From NCBI GenBank assembly GCA_021791715.1, contig JAJYWB010000033.1, positions 1 through 62,241 of the forward strand: 62,241 nt of DNA, given 5' to 3'. This DNA is from Planctomycetota bacterium (GTDB lineage Bacteria; Planctomycetota; Planctomycetia; Isosphaerales; Isosphaeraceae). Made by a program: the position numbers and the translations under genes. Shown piece by piece: positions 35,877 through 45,907 of this stretch. Within the stretch, counting starts at the first letter, position 1. Every line of letters begins with the position of its first letter. The notes below the pieces were generated by a model. That model saw only the letters and a list, made by a program, of their open reading frames with translations, did no database searches and was not told the DNA's origin.

Positions 35877-37829
35877 ATGGCGCCAATCCGCGATCTCGTC
35901 CTCGGTACCGCCGGTCATATCGACCACGGAAAAACGGCTCTCGTTCACGCCTTGACCGGAGTCGACACCGATCGACTCCCCGCCGAGAAAGAACGCGGAA
36001 TCACGATCGATCTCGGCTTCGCCGCACTCGAATTAGGCGAATTACGTCTCGCTTTGATCGACGTCCCCGGTCACGAACGCTTCGTCCGCAACATGCTCGC
36101 GGGAGCGTCCGGAATCGACCTCGCCATGCTCGTCGTCGCCGCCGACGACTCCGTCATGCCTCAAACCCGTGAACACCTGGAAATATTAAAACTCCTGGGA
36201 TTGAAAGGAGGGCTGATCGCCCTGACGAAATGCGATCTCGCCGACGAATCGTGGCTCGATCTCGTCGAAGACGACGTCCGCGCGCTCGTCCGCGGCTCGT
36301 TCCTCGAAGCCGCGCCGATCGTCCGCACCGCGGCGATCTCCGGCCGAGGTATCGACGAGCTCAAACAGGCGCTCAAGACGCTCGGCGATAACGCCCCGAT
36401 CGCGGCCGACGCCGGTCTCTTTCGAATGGCGGTCGACCGATCGTTCTCGGTCCAGGGGCACGGAACCGTCGTCACCGGAACCGTCGCGTCGGGGTCGCTC
36501 ACCGTCGGCGACGAACTCGTTCTTTGGCCGCTCGATCGCCCTGTCCGCGTCCGAGGCATGCAACGCCACGATCGCCCCGTCGAAGCGATCTCCCGCGGAA
36601 TGCGAGCAGCGATCAACCTCGGTGGAATCCGACACACCGAAATCGTCCGCGGATACGTCCTCGCGACTCCCGGATACTTAACGCCGACTCGTATCGTTAC
36701 GATTGAAATTCAAGCGTCTTTGGAAGCGCCGCGGCCGCTTCGCCATCGCGCCCGTTATCGGCTCCATATCGGATCGGCCGAAGTCGCAGCGTCGCTCTCC
36801 CTCTTCGATCGCCGCGAACTCGCCCCCGGCGAAGCGACCCTGGGACAGCTCCACCTCGCCGAACCGATCGTCACCGTTTACGGCGAACCGTTCGTTTTAC
36901 GCGAGGAAAGCCCCCCCGCGACGCTCGGCGGAGGGCGCATCCTCCAGCCGTCGGTGAGGAGAATTCGCCGGCGCGATTCGGCGACGATCGATCGCGTTCG
37001 ACGTTTGCAAGATCCCGACCCCGTCGTCAAAGCCGTCGCGGCGCTCGCTTTTTACGCGTTTCATCCCTGGACCGAGGCGACGCTCGCTCGCGACTCCGGA
37101 ATCCCGCTCGCAAACATCCCGTCGATTCTATCATATATCGATCAAAATAATTTACTTGTCGAACTGCCGACGGGTCCGCGGCGCGCGTCTCGCGTTCTCG
37201 CCGAAGTCGTCGCCGATCTCGAGGATCGGACGATTCGCGCGATCGCTCGCTTGCACGCCTCCAAACCAAGGCATTCGACGATTCCCCGATCTCAGGTCGC
37301 CGCGGCTCTCGCCGATCTTCAGAGCGACTCGCTCGTCGCGGGTCTGATCGATCGACTCGACAAACAAAAACGCGTCGTCGCGACTCCGCGATCGGTCGCG
37401 CTCGTCGGTCACACCCCCAAGCTCAGCCAGGGAGAACGGAAACTCATGGATGAAATCGTCGAGCTTTATCATCGTGCGGGCTTCAATCCCCCCGAACTCG
37501 AAGCCCTCGCCGAACGCGCGGGACCTCGTTCAAACGTCGTCCCCGAGCTGATCGCGATTCTCGTCGAAGAGGAAAGACTCGTTTCCATCGGAGGATCTCT
37601 TTATCTTGATGAAGAGATCGCCCGAGAACTCGTTCAACGAGTGACCGATCGACTTTCCCAGGGCGGAACGATCACGATGTCCGAACTCCGCGATTTACTC
37701 GGAACGACACGCAAGTTCGCCGTACCGATCGGCGAATATCTCGATCGAATCGGCGTAACCAAACGTGAAGGCGACGCCCGAGGGCTCGCTCGACCTCGCG
37801 AAAAAACGGCGGAGAACGCCCGACCGTAA
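35877..37829 (+). CDS. selB: Selenocysteine-specific translation elongation factor
   Basis: SelB carries selenocysteyl-tRNA to UGA codons marked by a SECIS hairpin. The GTPase domain shows LGTAGHIDHGKTALVHALTG (G1), EKERGITIDLGFA (G2), ALIDVPGHERFVRNMLAG (G3) and ALTKCDLAD (G4), followed by EF-Tu-like beta-barrels (VQGHGTVVTGTV) and C-terminal winged-helix domains that read the SECIS (about residues 420-650). I start at 35877 (MAPIRDL), which gives 650 residues, typical for SelB; the frame extends further upstream to 35709 but that part is not SelB-like. selA follows after 43 bases. Neither selC nor selD is in the window. Confidence 0.93.
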   Translation: MAPIRDLVLGTAGHIDHGKTALVHALTGVDTDRLPAEKERGITIDLGFAALELGELRLALIDVPGHERFVRNMLAGASGIDLAMLVVAADDSVMPQTREHLEILKLLGLKGGLIALTKCDLADESWLDLVEDDVRALVRGSFLEAAPIVRTAAISGRGIDELKQALKTLGDNAPIAADAGLFRMAVDRSFSVQGHGTVVTGTVASGSLTVGDELVLWPLDRPVRVRGMQRHDRPVEAISRGMRAAINLGGIRHTEIVRGYVLATPGYLTPTRIVTIEIQASLEAPRPLRHRARYRLHIGSAEVAASLSLFDRRELAPGEATLGQLHLAEPIVTVYGEPFVLREESPPATLGGGRILQPSVRRIRRRDSATIDRVRRLQDPDPVVKAVAALAFYAFHPWTEATLARDSGIPLANIPSILSYIDQNNLLVELPTGPRRASRVLAEVVADLEDRTIRAIARLHASKPRHSTIPRSQVAAALADLQSDSLVAGLIDRLDKQKRVVATPRSVALVGHTPKLSQGERKLMDEIVELYHRAGFNPPELEALAERAGPRSNVVPELIAILVEEERLVSIGGSLYLDEEIARELVQRVTDRLSQGGTITMSELRDLLGTTRKFAVPIGEYLDRIGVTKREGDARGLARPREKTAENARP

Positions 37830-37872
37830 CGCGACGTGCGGCACAGATATAACAATATAATGGACTTATAAT

Positions 37873-39330
37873 ATGGATGTTAAAGAAAATCAAGAAAATG
37901 ATCAGAGTTCAAAGACGATATCGCCGCGCGATTTGCCGGCGGTCGGCGCGACGATCGGTCGTCCCGAACTTGCGGAGCGCGCTCGGTTGGTGGGGGAGAA
38001 AGCCGTCGTCGCGGCGGTGCGAACCGTGATCGCCGAGGTGCGTGCGCGATTACTGGGGGACGAAGCGAAGCAAGTCGATCGCGCGGCGATCGCCCCCGCG
38101 GCGATCGCTCGTCGCGCTCTGGAATTGCTCGATCGTTCCGGACCCGGGTTGCGCCGGGTGATCAACGCGACCGGTATTCTCTTGCACACGGGGCTCGGCC
38201 GCGCTCCGTTGAGCCGAGAAGCGATCGAAGCGATCGTCGACGTGTCATCGGGCTATTCCAACCTCGAGTTCGACCTTGATTCCGGACGCCGAGGCGTGAG
38301 AACGACTCATATCGAGAAAACGCTCGTCGAGCTGCTCGGTTGCGAGGCGGCGGCGGTCGTCAATAACAACGCCGCGGCGACCGTCGTCGCGCTCAAGGCG
38401 CTCGCTCACGGTAAAGAGGCGATCGTCTCGCGCGGCCAATTGGTCGAGATCGGCGGGTCGTTCCGGCTCCCCGAAATCTTCGAAGTTTCGGGCGCCAAAC
38501 TAAAAGAGGTGGGAACGACCAACAAAACCAGAATCGGCGATTACGACCGCGCGATCGGTCCCGAAACCGCGTTGATATTACGCGTACATACGAGCAATTA
38601 CCGAATCGTGGGTTTCGTCGAACAACCTGGAATCGGCGAACTCGTCGAACTCGCTCATGCGCGCGGTCTCTTGTTCGTCGACGACGTCGGCTCGGGGGCG
38701 ATCGCATCCGGCTCGCCGCCGCGCGTCGCGGGAGAACCGACCGTATCCGAGGCGATCGCGGCGGGCGCCGATCTCGTTTTATTTTCGGGCGATAAACTCC
38801 TCGGAGGTCCCCAATGCGGAATCCTCGCGGGACGACGAGACGTCGTCGATCGCATTCGTACCGATCCCTTGATGCGAGCGATCCGCTCCGATAAAACGAC
38901 CCTCGCGGCGCTCGAAGCGACCCTTCGCGCCGCGCTCGATCCCGAATTCGCTTGCAAACATATCCCTTTATGGATGTTCTTGAACGCGCCCTTCGATTCG
39001 CTTTCGATCCGGGCCGAGCGGCTCGCCGAATCGCTGCGCGCCGAAGCGGGGTTTCACGCGCTGGCGATTTCGACCGAGGCTTATCTCGGCGGCGGCAGCG
39101 TGCCGCAAGAGGCGATCCCGAGCCGCGCGGTGCGCGTCGATCCCCCCTTCCCCGCCGCGGCGCCCCGCTCGGTCGAATCGCTGGCGCGCGCTTTTCGAGT
39201 CGGTCGCCCCGCGATCGTCCCTCGCGTCGAACAAAACTCGATCGTCTTCGATCTCGCCGCGGTCTTCCCCCATGAAGATCAAGAAATCCTCGCGCGTTTT
39301 CTTGATTTTATCAAAACATCAAGTTCTTAA
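37873..39330 (+). CDS. selA: L-seryl-tRNA(Sec) selenium transferase
   Basis: SelA is a PLP enzyme that turns Ser-tRNA(Sec) into Sec-tRNA(Sec) using selenophosphate. Recognisable blocks are RVINATGILLHTGLGRAPLS, YSNLEFDLDSGRRG, NNNAAATVVALKALAHG, ISRG-like IVSRGQLVEIGGSFRLP, VGTTNKTRIGDY and VLFSGDKLLGGPQCGIL, whose lysine binds PLP. 485 residues, normal length. It follows selB by 43 bases and is presumably cotranscribed; the order selB-selA is the reverse of the Escherichia coli selAB operon. Confidence 0.95.
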   Translation: MDVKENQENDQSSKTISPRDLPAVGATIGRPELAERARLVGEKAVVAAVRTVIAEVRARLLGDEAKQVDRAAIAPAAIARRALELLDRSGPGLRRVINATGILLHTGLGRAPLSREAIEAIVDVSSGYSNLEFDLDSGRRGVRTTHIEKTLVELLGCEAAAVVNNNAAATVVALKALAHGKEAIVSRGQLVEIGGSFRLPEIFEVSGAKLKEVGTTNKTRIGDYDRAIGPETALILRVHTSNYRIVGFVEQPGIGELVELAHARGLLFVDDVGSGAIASGSPPRVAGEPTVSEAIAAGADLVLFSGDKLLGGPQCGILAGRRDVVDRIRTDPLMRAIRSDKTTLAALEATLRAALDPEFACKHIPLWMFLNAPFDSLSIRAERLAESLRAEAGFHALAISTEAYLGGGSVPQEAIPSRAVRVDPPFPAAAPRSVESLARAFRVGRPAIVPRVEQNSIVFDLAAVFPHEDQEILARFLDFIKTSSS

Positions 39331-39458
39331 AATTCGATAGCGTCTTGATCTCATAAACGACGATCGCGATTCGATCGATTCTAAAAAACCCGACGTTTTG
39401 AAACCCTGTTGCCGGAAAAGAGGCGTCCGACGCTCGCTCCGATCCCTCGCTTTCGGGT

Positions 39459-41684
39459 TCAATCGGAAAGTTCAACGCCGTCGGCGACGAGCGGATCCCA
39501 AATTCGCTCGGGAAGACGAGCGGCCCACGCCATCCCGCGAAACACGAGCGCTCGGAACAACGGATCGTCCATCGTCCACGCGTAATGGCCGAACACCGTG
39601 CAAAACACGCGGCCTCCGCCGGTCTCGCGCTTCCAAACGACCGGCCGAGGCGATCCGTCCTCGATCGCGGTCGCCAAAACCGTAACCCGCGCGGGATCGC
39701 CCGCCATCTCCCAATACGCCTCGTCAATCAAATCGAGGTGCTCAAATCCGTGGATGATCGGATCGGACAAATTCGACGGAAAATCGACGCGATGCGGAGC
39801 ATGAAGGAATTTGCGCTTCTTGGAAAAAGACGCCAAACCGAACCGATCGGCCAAACCCTTGGGATCCTGATCGATCACCATGCTCGAATGGAGCGCGACG
39901 ATCCCGCCCCCTTTCGCCAAAAACCGATCGATATCGTTCAGTTGATTCGGCGCCCAATCGTGATCCCAAAAATAGAACACCGCCAGGTCGGCGCCGCGCC
40001 ATTGTTCGACGCTCGGCCAATCCAAAACGGTCGTCGCCGAGACGCCCGGTTGTTTCGTGACGATGCGCCTCCAACCCTCGGCCCAAGCGGGATATTCGTG
40101 CTCGCCGGGGCCGAATTCCTTCTTGCCGTGAACAAAAAGTATCTGGATGGGTCGAATTTTGGATGCGTCGATCGGTTCGATTTTTGAGTCGGGCTCTCGC
40201 GTGATCGACTGAATCTCCTTGAGCGATCGACGCCGAGGCGGTCGATTCGGCTTGCCGCGAGCCGCGGTTTGATTCGAGGCTTGAGCCGCCGTCGCGGCGG
40301 GCGCCGCGGGCTTTTGCGTGAGGAACGCGAGCAGGTCGCGCGATTTTTCCTCGCCGATCGCTCCGATCAGTCCCGCGGGCATGATCGAACTTGAACTCGG
40401 TCTCAACTCGACGACGTCGGATCGAGGAATCAACGTTTCTTGAGCGTTCGTATCAATCACGCGGATCGCGTCGGCGCCGCGCGCTCGCACAATCCCCATC
40501 GCGACACGACCGTCTTTCCTGGCGACCGTATACGCGAAGAAATCGGGATGAATCGACGCGCTCGGCTCGGCGATCTCGCGATAAACCGATTCCAGATCCT
40601 TGCCGGCGAAATCGTCGAGTTCGGGTCCGATCGCTCCCCCCTCCCCTCTCACCTTATGACAACTTGAACATTTGGCTTGCTCACTCTGAAAAACGAGCTT
40701 GCCGCGTCCCGGATCGCCGCCTTCAAGCGAGAACGTCGGCTTCGCCGCCGACGAAAAGGAAACGACCGGCGCCGGCGCCCACGGAAGGATCAACATTTTT
40801 GGAGATATCGTTCGCGGCGTTGGATCGTCGCCGGTACGGAGAGTCGTCAGAAATTTCAACGGGTTGGATTGCGACGAAGTTTTGATCACGGTGATCCACT
40901 CGACGGCGTCTCCGGTCGATTCGATCGCAAGCTCGACCGTCGATCGGTCGCCGCTCGCCTCGGCGGTTTGCGAGCCGAGCGTCGTCTCGATCGGCCTGTT
41001 CGTCTCGATCCGAATCGTCGCTTTTCCCGGGGGAAGTTTGAGAAAAGTTCGGAGGGTGAGCCGGCCATTGCGATTTAGATATTCCAACGTTTTTTTGTGT
41101 TCAATAGAACCTGTCGTGTGCGCTTTCACGACCGCGGGATCGCAGTGAGGCCACCAGGCGTTCCACGCGGGCTTGGCGTCTTCGGTCCCGTCGTCCCATG
41201 CGGCGTCGACTCCCGATAAATCATAGGCGAGGTCGACGCCGACCGGCATCGAATTCACCCCCGCCGGGCGAATCCCGGTCAATTTCGCGGTATAAAGCGC
41301 CTCGCGCGGGTGGGGATCGGTCGCTAAGACGAGCATCATGCCGTCGTCGTCGACCCGCGCCGCGGCGATCCGCAACTTCCCGCGACGATCGACGCTCGAA
41401 TCGATTTTTGAATTCGATCCGCCGGCTATCGGATTCGATCGATCAATCGTCGCCGGATCGGCGCGGTATTCGATCGTTTGATCGACGAGCGATTCCACCG
41501 ATTTCGCGTCGATCGGCCGATCGAACGCGATCTTGACGTCGAGCGGCCCCGCGGGCCAAGCGACGACCGCCCGCGGTTCGGCTTCGGCAGCGAAACCGAC
41601 AACGAAATCGAACGATAAACCGCCGAAGCAGACGCAAACCAATACGGATAAGGCGCGCACAATCCTGACGTCTCGAATCGTCAT
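39459..41684 (-). CDS. Exported cytochrome c and ThuA-domain fusion protein
   Basis: A 741-residue exported protein. A long signal sequence (VRALSVLVCVCFGGLSF, cleaved near GFAAEAE) is followed by about 280 residues of beta-rich sequence. A single haem c site, KCSSCHKVRGEGGAIGPEL, lies near residue 340 and has the downstream GP.L and a later methionine typical of planctomycete membrane-bound dehydrogenase-type c domains. After a basic linker (residues 470-500, RPPRRRSLKE) the C-terminal 240 residues form a ThuA-like domain: ILFVHGKKEFGPGEHEYPAW, VFYFWDHDW, GGGIVALHSSM and RVFCTVFGHYAWTMDD. ThuA proteins take part in sugar (trehalose/keto-sugar) use. GGGGGA precedes the ATG. Convergent with selA. 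Confidence 0.85.
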   Translation of the reverse strand: MTIRDVRIVRALSVLVCVCFGGLSFDFVVGFAAEAEPRAVVAWPAGPLDVKIAFDRPIDAKSVESLVDQTIEYRADPATIDRSNPIAGGSNSKIDSSVDRRGKLRIAAARVDDDGMMLVLATDPHPREALYTAKLTGIRPAGVNSMPVGVDLAYDLSGVDAAWDDGTEDAKPAWNAWWPHCDPAVVKAHTTGSIEHKKTLEYLNRNGRLTLRTFLKLPPGKATIRIETNRPIETTLGSQTAEASGDRSTVELAIESTGDAVEWITVIKTSSQSNPLKFLTTLRTGDDPTPRTISPKMLILPWAPAPVVSFSSAAKPTFSLEGGDPGRGKLVFQSEQAKCSSCHKVRGEGGAIGPELDDFAGKDLESVYREIAEPSASIHPDFFAYTVARKDGRVAMGIVRARGADAIRVIDTNAQETLIPRSDVVELRPSSSSIMPAGLIGAIGEEKSRDLLAFLTQKPAAPAATAAQASNQTAARGKPNRPPRRRSLKEIQSITREPDSKIEPIDASKIRPIQILFVHGKKEFGPGEHEYPAWAEGWRRIVTKQPGVSATTVLDWPSVEQWRGADLAVFYFWDHDWAPNQLNDIDRFLAKGGGIVALHSSMVIDQDPKGLADRFGLASFSKKRKFLHAPHRVDFPSNLSDPIIHGFEHLDLIDEAYWEMAGDPARVTVLATAIEDGSPRPVVWKRETGGGRVFCTVFGHYAWTMDDPLFRALVFRGMAWAARLPERIWDPLVADGVELSD

Positions 41685-41895
41685 AAGATCCCCCCTGGTA
41701 TTATCGATTCGATCTTACCGTGCGAAACGAGGATCAACCACCGGGGAGATCCCGATCGACGACTTTACAAACAAAAAAAATAATATATCATTATAATTAT
41801 TAAATAGAGTCGGAATTCTCCGGGATCGATTCGAATCACTCGCAAAGAACAGGATAACATTCTCGATAAAACGATCGATAACTGCGATCGGAAGA

Positions 41896-42393
41896 TTAAT
41901 CCGCCGGTTTTCGTTTCAAACGAACGTCAATATGCAAAACATTGTTTGATTTAACGTGAACCGAATCATGGAAGTAATCCCTCAGTGCGAGCTTGCGTGG
42001 GATGTATCCCGGATGATCGACTTCGGCGGAGATTCGATCAAAGTGAATCACGGCTTTGACGATACCGAAAATAGCGGTCCCGTGCGAGTACGCTTTGAAA
42101 TCAAGCCGGGCCTCGCCGAATTGATCGGTTACGGCTCGAACCTCGTGACGATCGCTCGTCCATTCGTTAACGATCAATATCGACGCTCCAGAAACGGGAT
42201 TGTTTGAAAGAACGTCGTAAACCTTAACGTACAAACAGACATCAGTATTATTCGCCCATGAAACAACCGGAATTCTCGATATGAAAAACAAAACGGCTAC
42301 GATCAGCAAAACACGATATTTATAATATGTCAATATACCGATAAATCCGAGACTGGTGCGATTCTCCGCCCCGGTTTCGTCTTCGGCGCGCAC
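41896..42393 (-). CDS. Small exported protein with carboxypeptidase-regulatory-like domain
   Basis: A 165-residue protein with a polar leader, one hydrophobic segment (YRVLLIVAVLFFISRIPVV, about residues 26-45) that serves as signal or anchor, and a beta-sandwich-like remainder: YVKVYDVLSNNPVSGASILI, TDQFGEARLDF and VDHPGYIPRKLAL. The pattern V.D..t..PV.GA...V..T...G follows the CarboxypepD_reg-like fold, seen in surface proteins. GTG start at 42393 behind AAGGA. It stands between the ThuA protein gene and a non-coding stretch. Function unknown. Confidence 0.6.
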   Translation of the reverse strand: MRAEDETGAENRTSLGFIGILTYYKYRVLLIVAVLFFISRIPVVSWANNTDVCLYVKVYDVLSNNPVSGASILIVNEWTSDRHEVRAVTDQFGEARLDFKAYSHGTAIFGIVKAVIHFDRISAEVDHPGYIPRKLALRDYFHDSVHVKSNNVLHIDVRLKRKPAD

Positions 42394-43063
42394 GATATTC
42401 GTTCCTTAAGGAGAAATCACGCGGAGGTCGATTCGTCGCGGCTCGGGCGTTCCACTCCCCGGAAATCGACACGATTCCGGCGTCGTGACGATCGGCGAAC
42501 CGATCGTACCGCCTCGACTCGGATCAAAACAGACCCGAAGCAAGATGAACCTCGACTCAAAATTCAAAGTATACTTTTTATATTCTGATCTGTTTCCATA
42601 AATCGAAACGGATCGCGTCGCCGACTCGCGCCGGACAATTTAATATTAATGAAAATATACTTTATTATATATATGCTGTTTATTTTCTCATTTTACCGAG
42701 GAGCGCGTCGGCGAGGGGGGACCGCGAATGCGAGGCCTCTCGAATCTCGGAATCGATTCGGTCCGGGTTCTCCCGGGGGGTTGATCGCGAAGTGTTCATT
42801 CCATATCATTTTATATCAGTTCGCGCCCGCCGCACCGGAGGTTCTTCTTATCAAGACGAATCGCGCCGCGCGGACGTTTTTCGCGGCGGGGCGAAGTCGC
42901 CCGGACTCGAAAACGCGCGAACCTTCGTGATGGGGAATCCGTCGATGTCGACTCCGAATCTCAAGCGATATCCCATTCGACCTAACGCTTTCAAGTCGAA
43001 CCTCTTAAGCCCCCGTTGCGCGATCGATCGATCGCGATTCGATCGTGCCGAGAGGGTCGCTTT
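42394..43063. other. Divergent intergenic region upstream of the patatin-like gene
   Basis: About 670 bases. The part 42635-42700 is very AT-rich (a run of TATATAT near 42668) and is a good place for a promoter. Short frames on both strands lack support. Confidence 0.4.
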
Positions 43064-45907
43064 ATGAGATCGCACGCGGTCGAGGCGAGCATTGAGGATC
43101 GCGAGGGTTACGGTGAGATCGATCGCAAGCCGCCGTACGGATCGCTCGCGGCGGTCGTGATCGTCGCGGCGATTTTGATACGCGCCTACTGGCCGCTGAT
43201 GAGCCTGCTGATCCACATGGCGGGAGCTCATTTCTTTTTGCTGTTTCTCGTTCTTTTGCCGGTCTTCCTGATTCACGGAATCGTCGGCAAAACGTACGGG
43301 GTGAACCAACTGTTTTGGCACGAGTCGCCAAGCCGGCGGTTCATCAACGCGTTCAGCGTTACGACTCTCGTCGTTTTCTTTTCGCTCGCGAGTTATTTCG
43401 TCGCGACGCGACCGCTCGCGGGGGATTCGCGCACCTTTCTCATCAACGGACTCGAACGTTTTTGCACCAGGTGGAAGCTCCCCCGCGCTCCCTTTCTGCA
43501 TAAGCTTCCGTGGTTCCATTTCGTCGATCCGCTCGAGGATTACGCCGAGATCCCCGAACCCGCGGGGGTCGAGGAAACATCGAGCCGGTTCTTCCACACC
43601 GAATCGCTCGATCGACTCGTTTTGTTTCTGGCGATCACCGCTCCGCCGATTTTGCTGATGCTTTCGTTCCCCGCGGTTTTTCCCCGCTTGGCGCGGCTGA
43701 GGAGAATCGGGCATTACACGCGGAAAAAGCCGGGGGATCTCGTCTTGGCGTGGTTCGGCGGAATCGTCGCGGGCTTGACGACCGTCCCCATACTTGTTAT
43801 GTGTTGTTATTCGGCGAATATCGTGATTAGTCGATATTATTGGCGCGAGGTCGAGTTTCTTCGCGAGTCGACCTCGCGGCTGCACGAGGTCGCCGATCTT
43901 GTCGAGCGGTTGCGGACCGAACGCGACGACCTCGACCTGGCGGATTGGAGCGAGATTCAATCGCACCTCAAGCAGATTCAGGGGCATTTGGCTAAGATCG
44001 AGGATCGATCGAGGCGCAAACCTCGACCGGGCCGAATGGGCGAATCCGAGCGAGCCGGAATCGCTCGGACGCGACTGGGACGTGATATCGAACGGATCGA
44101 TCGGCTACGTCGATCGGGAAGGTCGACGATCCAATCGCCCCCCTCCTCGAACGATCGCGACGACGGAATTTCGGATCGCTCCAAGAACGCCGCGACGATC
44201 GCGAGAACCCCCTCGGCGCGCGATCGCGAGGCGAGACGGCTCTTCGAGGAAACGTGGGATCGGCTCGTCGAGATCGACCCCCTGATCCGCGAGCATCGCG
44301 ACGACGAGCGATCGCTCACGCTCACGCGATTCACCACGATCCCTTCGCTCATCATGCAAGCTCTTCTTTATATCATTTTTTCTATATCTTTTAAATTCAA
44401 GCGTTATACCGCTGCGCTGGCGATCTGCATGTTGCTCGGCCTGCTCGCGACCTCGTACACGACGTTCGTCTGTCTCGTCCCGTCTTTCGGCCTGTGGAAG
44501 CTGGTGATTCCGGCGGTGTTGATTCTCTGGATTAGCCTCACAAATCATGATAAATATAAATTAACATTTGACGGTTTGGAAAATTATTATTCGGGCGCCC
44601 CCGCCTCGCTGGAACAGGCGATGGAGCGGCCGTGCTCGGTCGGTTACGGAACGATCAGCGACGACCGCGCGTTGCGGGCGTGGAGCGAGGGGCATCCCGC
44701 GCGGATGGGGCGCCGCAAGCCGAAGCTCGTCGTCGTCGCCGCGAGCGGCGGCGGGTCGCGATCGACGATCTGGGTCGCGTGCGTCCTTAAAGCCCTGGGA
44801 GACGCGATCCCGGGCTTCGCGAGCCACATTCGAGTGATGGCGGGAGCTTCGGGAGGGATGGTGGGCGCGGCGCATTATGTCGCGGCGGTTCGCGATTATC
44901 ATATGCGATTCGGCGCCGCCGATCCCGCGCTCGCTCGGTTTCCCGCGGCCAAGGTGATCGAACGCATCAACCGAGACGGGCTCGACGATGTCGCCAAGCA
45001 GCTCGTGCTCCGCGACCTGCCGTCGATTTTTCTTCCCTGGCGACAACCGAACGATCGCGGCAAAGTGCTCGAAAGAACGTGGCGCGATGGAGGCTTGCTC
45101 GAAGAATTCAACGCCTTCGCCCCCGCCGAACTCGCCGGAAAAATCCCCTCCTTAATATTCTCGCCGATGCTCGTCGAAGACGGCAGACGTTTAATTATAA
45201 GCAATCTTGAATTACCATATATGACCGCGTCCGCGGCGCGCTCACTTACAGATAAAGACTTATCGAAACGCTACGGCGATCGGCTCTCGACCTCGGCGGT
45301 CGAATTCCGCGCGCTCTTCGCCGACCCCGATCGCGTAGCTCGGCTCAAATTAAGCACCGCGGCCCGCATGAACGCCACTTTTCCTTATTTGTCTCCCGCG
45401 GTCAATCTCCCCGTCGATCCGCTCCGAAGCGTCGTCGACGCGAGCTTTTATGATAATTACGGCGTAAGCGTGGCTTCGAGCTGGCTGTTCCGCCATCGCC
45501 GCGTCCTTCGCGAACTCACCTCCGGCGTCGTGCTGATCCAGATTCGCGATGAATTGAGCCTCGAAAATCGGCTCGGCGTCGGCAAAACCGCGAGGCCGGG
45601 ACCGTTTCAATCCGCCGCCGACGCCTTTCGATTTTTCACCACTCCGTTCGTCGGAGCGGATACGGCGCGGAACGCCTCGACCGCGTTTCGCGACGACGAC
45701 GACCTTGTGTTCATATCGGAAATCCTCAACGAAAACGACGACGACCCCTTTTTTACGACCGCGGCCTTCGAAAGCGGCGCCGACGCGGCGCTCTCCTGGT
45801 ACGTCTCGGACGCCGAAAAACGGGGCATCGAACGGCAAATCCTCGGTCCGATCAACCAGATCGCGATTCACCATCTCGGCGCCTGGTGGAATAAAGATTA
45901 CGCATAA
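43064..45907 (+). CDS. Membrane-anchored patatin-like phospholipase
   Basis: A 947-residue protein starting at 43064 behind GAGAGGG. The first half has membrane segments around residues 25-75 (two), 105-125, 205-225, 245-270 and 440-500, with a long basic coiled region between (residues 275-420, LHEVADLVERLRTERDDLD...). The second half is a patatin domain: VVAASGGGSRSTIWVACVL (oxyanion glycines), VMAGASGGMVGAAHYV (GASGG, nucleophile serine) and the aspartate in SVVDASFYDNYGVSVAS, forming the Ser-Asp dyad. It may hydrolyse membrane lipids from the inner membrane. Coupling of many helices to a patatin domain is not the standard bacterial design. It stands alone on this strand. Confidence 0.82.
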   Translation: MRSHAVEASIEDREGYGEIDRKPPYGSLAAVVIVAAILIRAYWPLMSLLIHMAGAHFFLLFLVLLPVFLIHGIVGKTYGVNQLFWHESPSRRFINAFSVTTLVVFFSLASYFVATRPLAGDSRTFLINGLERFCTRWKLPRAPFLHKLPWFHFVDPLEDYAEIPEPAGVEETSSRFFHTESLDRLVLFLAITAPPILLMLSFPAVFPRLARLRRIGHYTRKKPGDLVLAWFGGIVAGLTTVPILVMCCYSANIVISRYYWREVEFLRESTSRLHEVADLVERLRTERDDLDLADWSEIQSHLKQIQGHLAKIEDRSRRKPRPGRMGESERAGIARTRLGRDIERIDRLRRSGRSTIQSPPSSNDRDDGISDRSKNAATIARTPSARDREARRLFEETWDRLVEIDPLIREHRDDERSLTLTRFTTIPSLIMQALLYIIFSISFKFKRYTAALAICMLLGLLATSYTTFVCLVPSFGLWKLVIPAVLILWISLTNHDKYKLTFDGLENYYSGAPASLEQAMERPCSVGYGTISDDRALRAWSEGHPARMGRRKPKLVVVAASGGGSRSTIWVACVLKALGDAIPGFASHIRVMAGASGGMVGAAHYVAAVRDYHMRFGAADPALARFPAAKVIERINRDGLDDVAKQLVLRDLPSIFLPWRQPNDRGKVLERTWRDGGLLEEFNAFAPAELAGKIPSLIFSPMLVEDGRRLIISNLELPYMTASAARSLTDKDLSKRYGDRLSTSAVEFRALFADPDRVARLKLSTAARMNATFPYLSPAVNLPVDPLRSVVDASFYDNYGVSVASSWLFRHRRVLRELTSGVVLIQIRDELSLENRLGVGKTARPGPFQSAADAFRFFTTPFVGADTARNASTAFRDDDDLVFISEILNENDDDPFFTTAAFESGADAALSWYVSDAEKRGIERQILGPINQIAIHHLGAWWNKDYA

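Noticed and set aside
35164..39458. tRNA-Sec gene near selB-selA
   Set aside because: No segment shows the long acceptor arm and T-loop pattern with a TCA anticodon.
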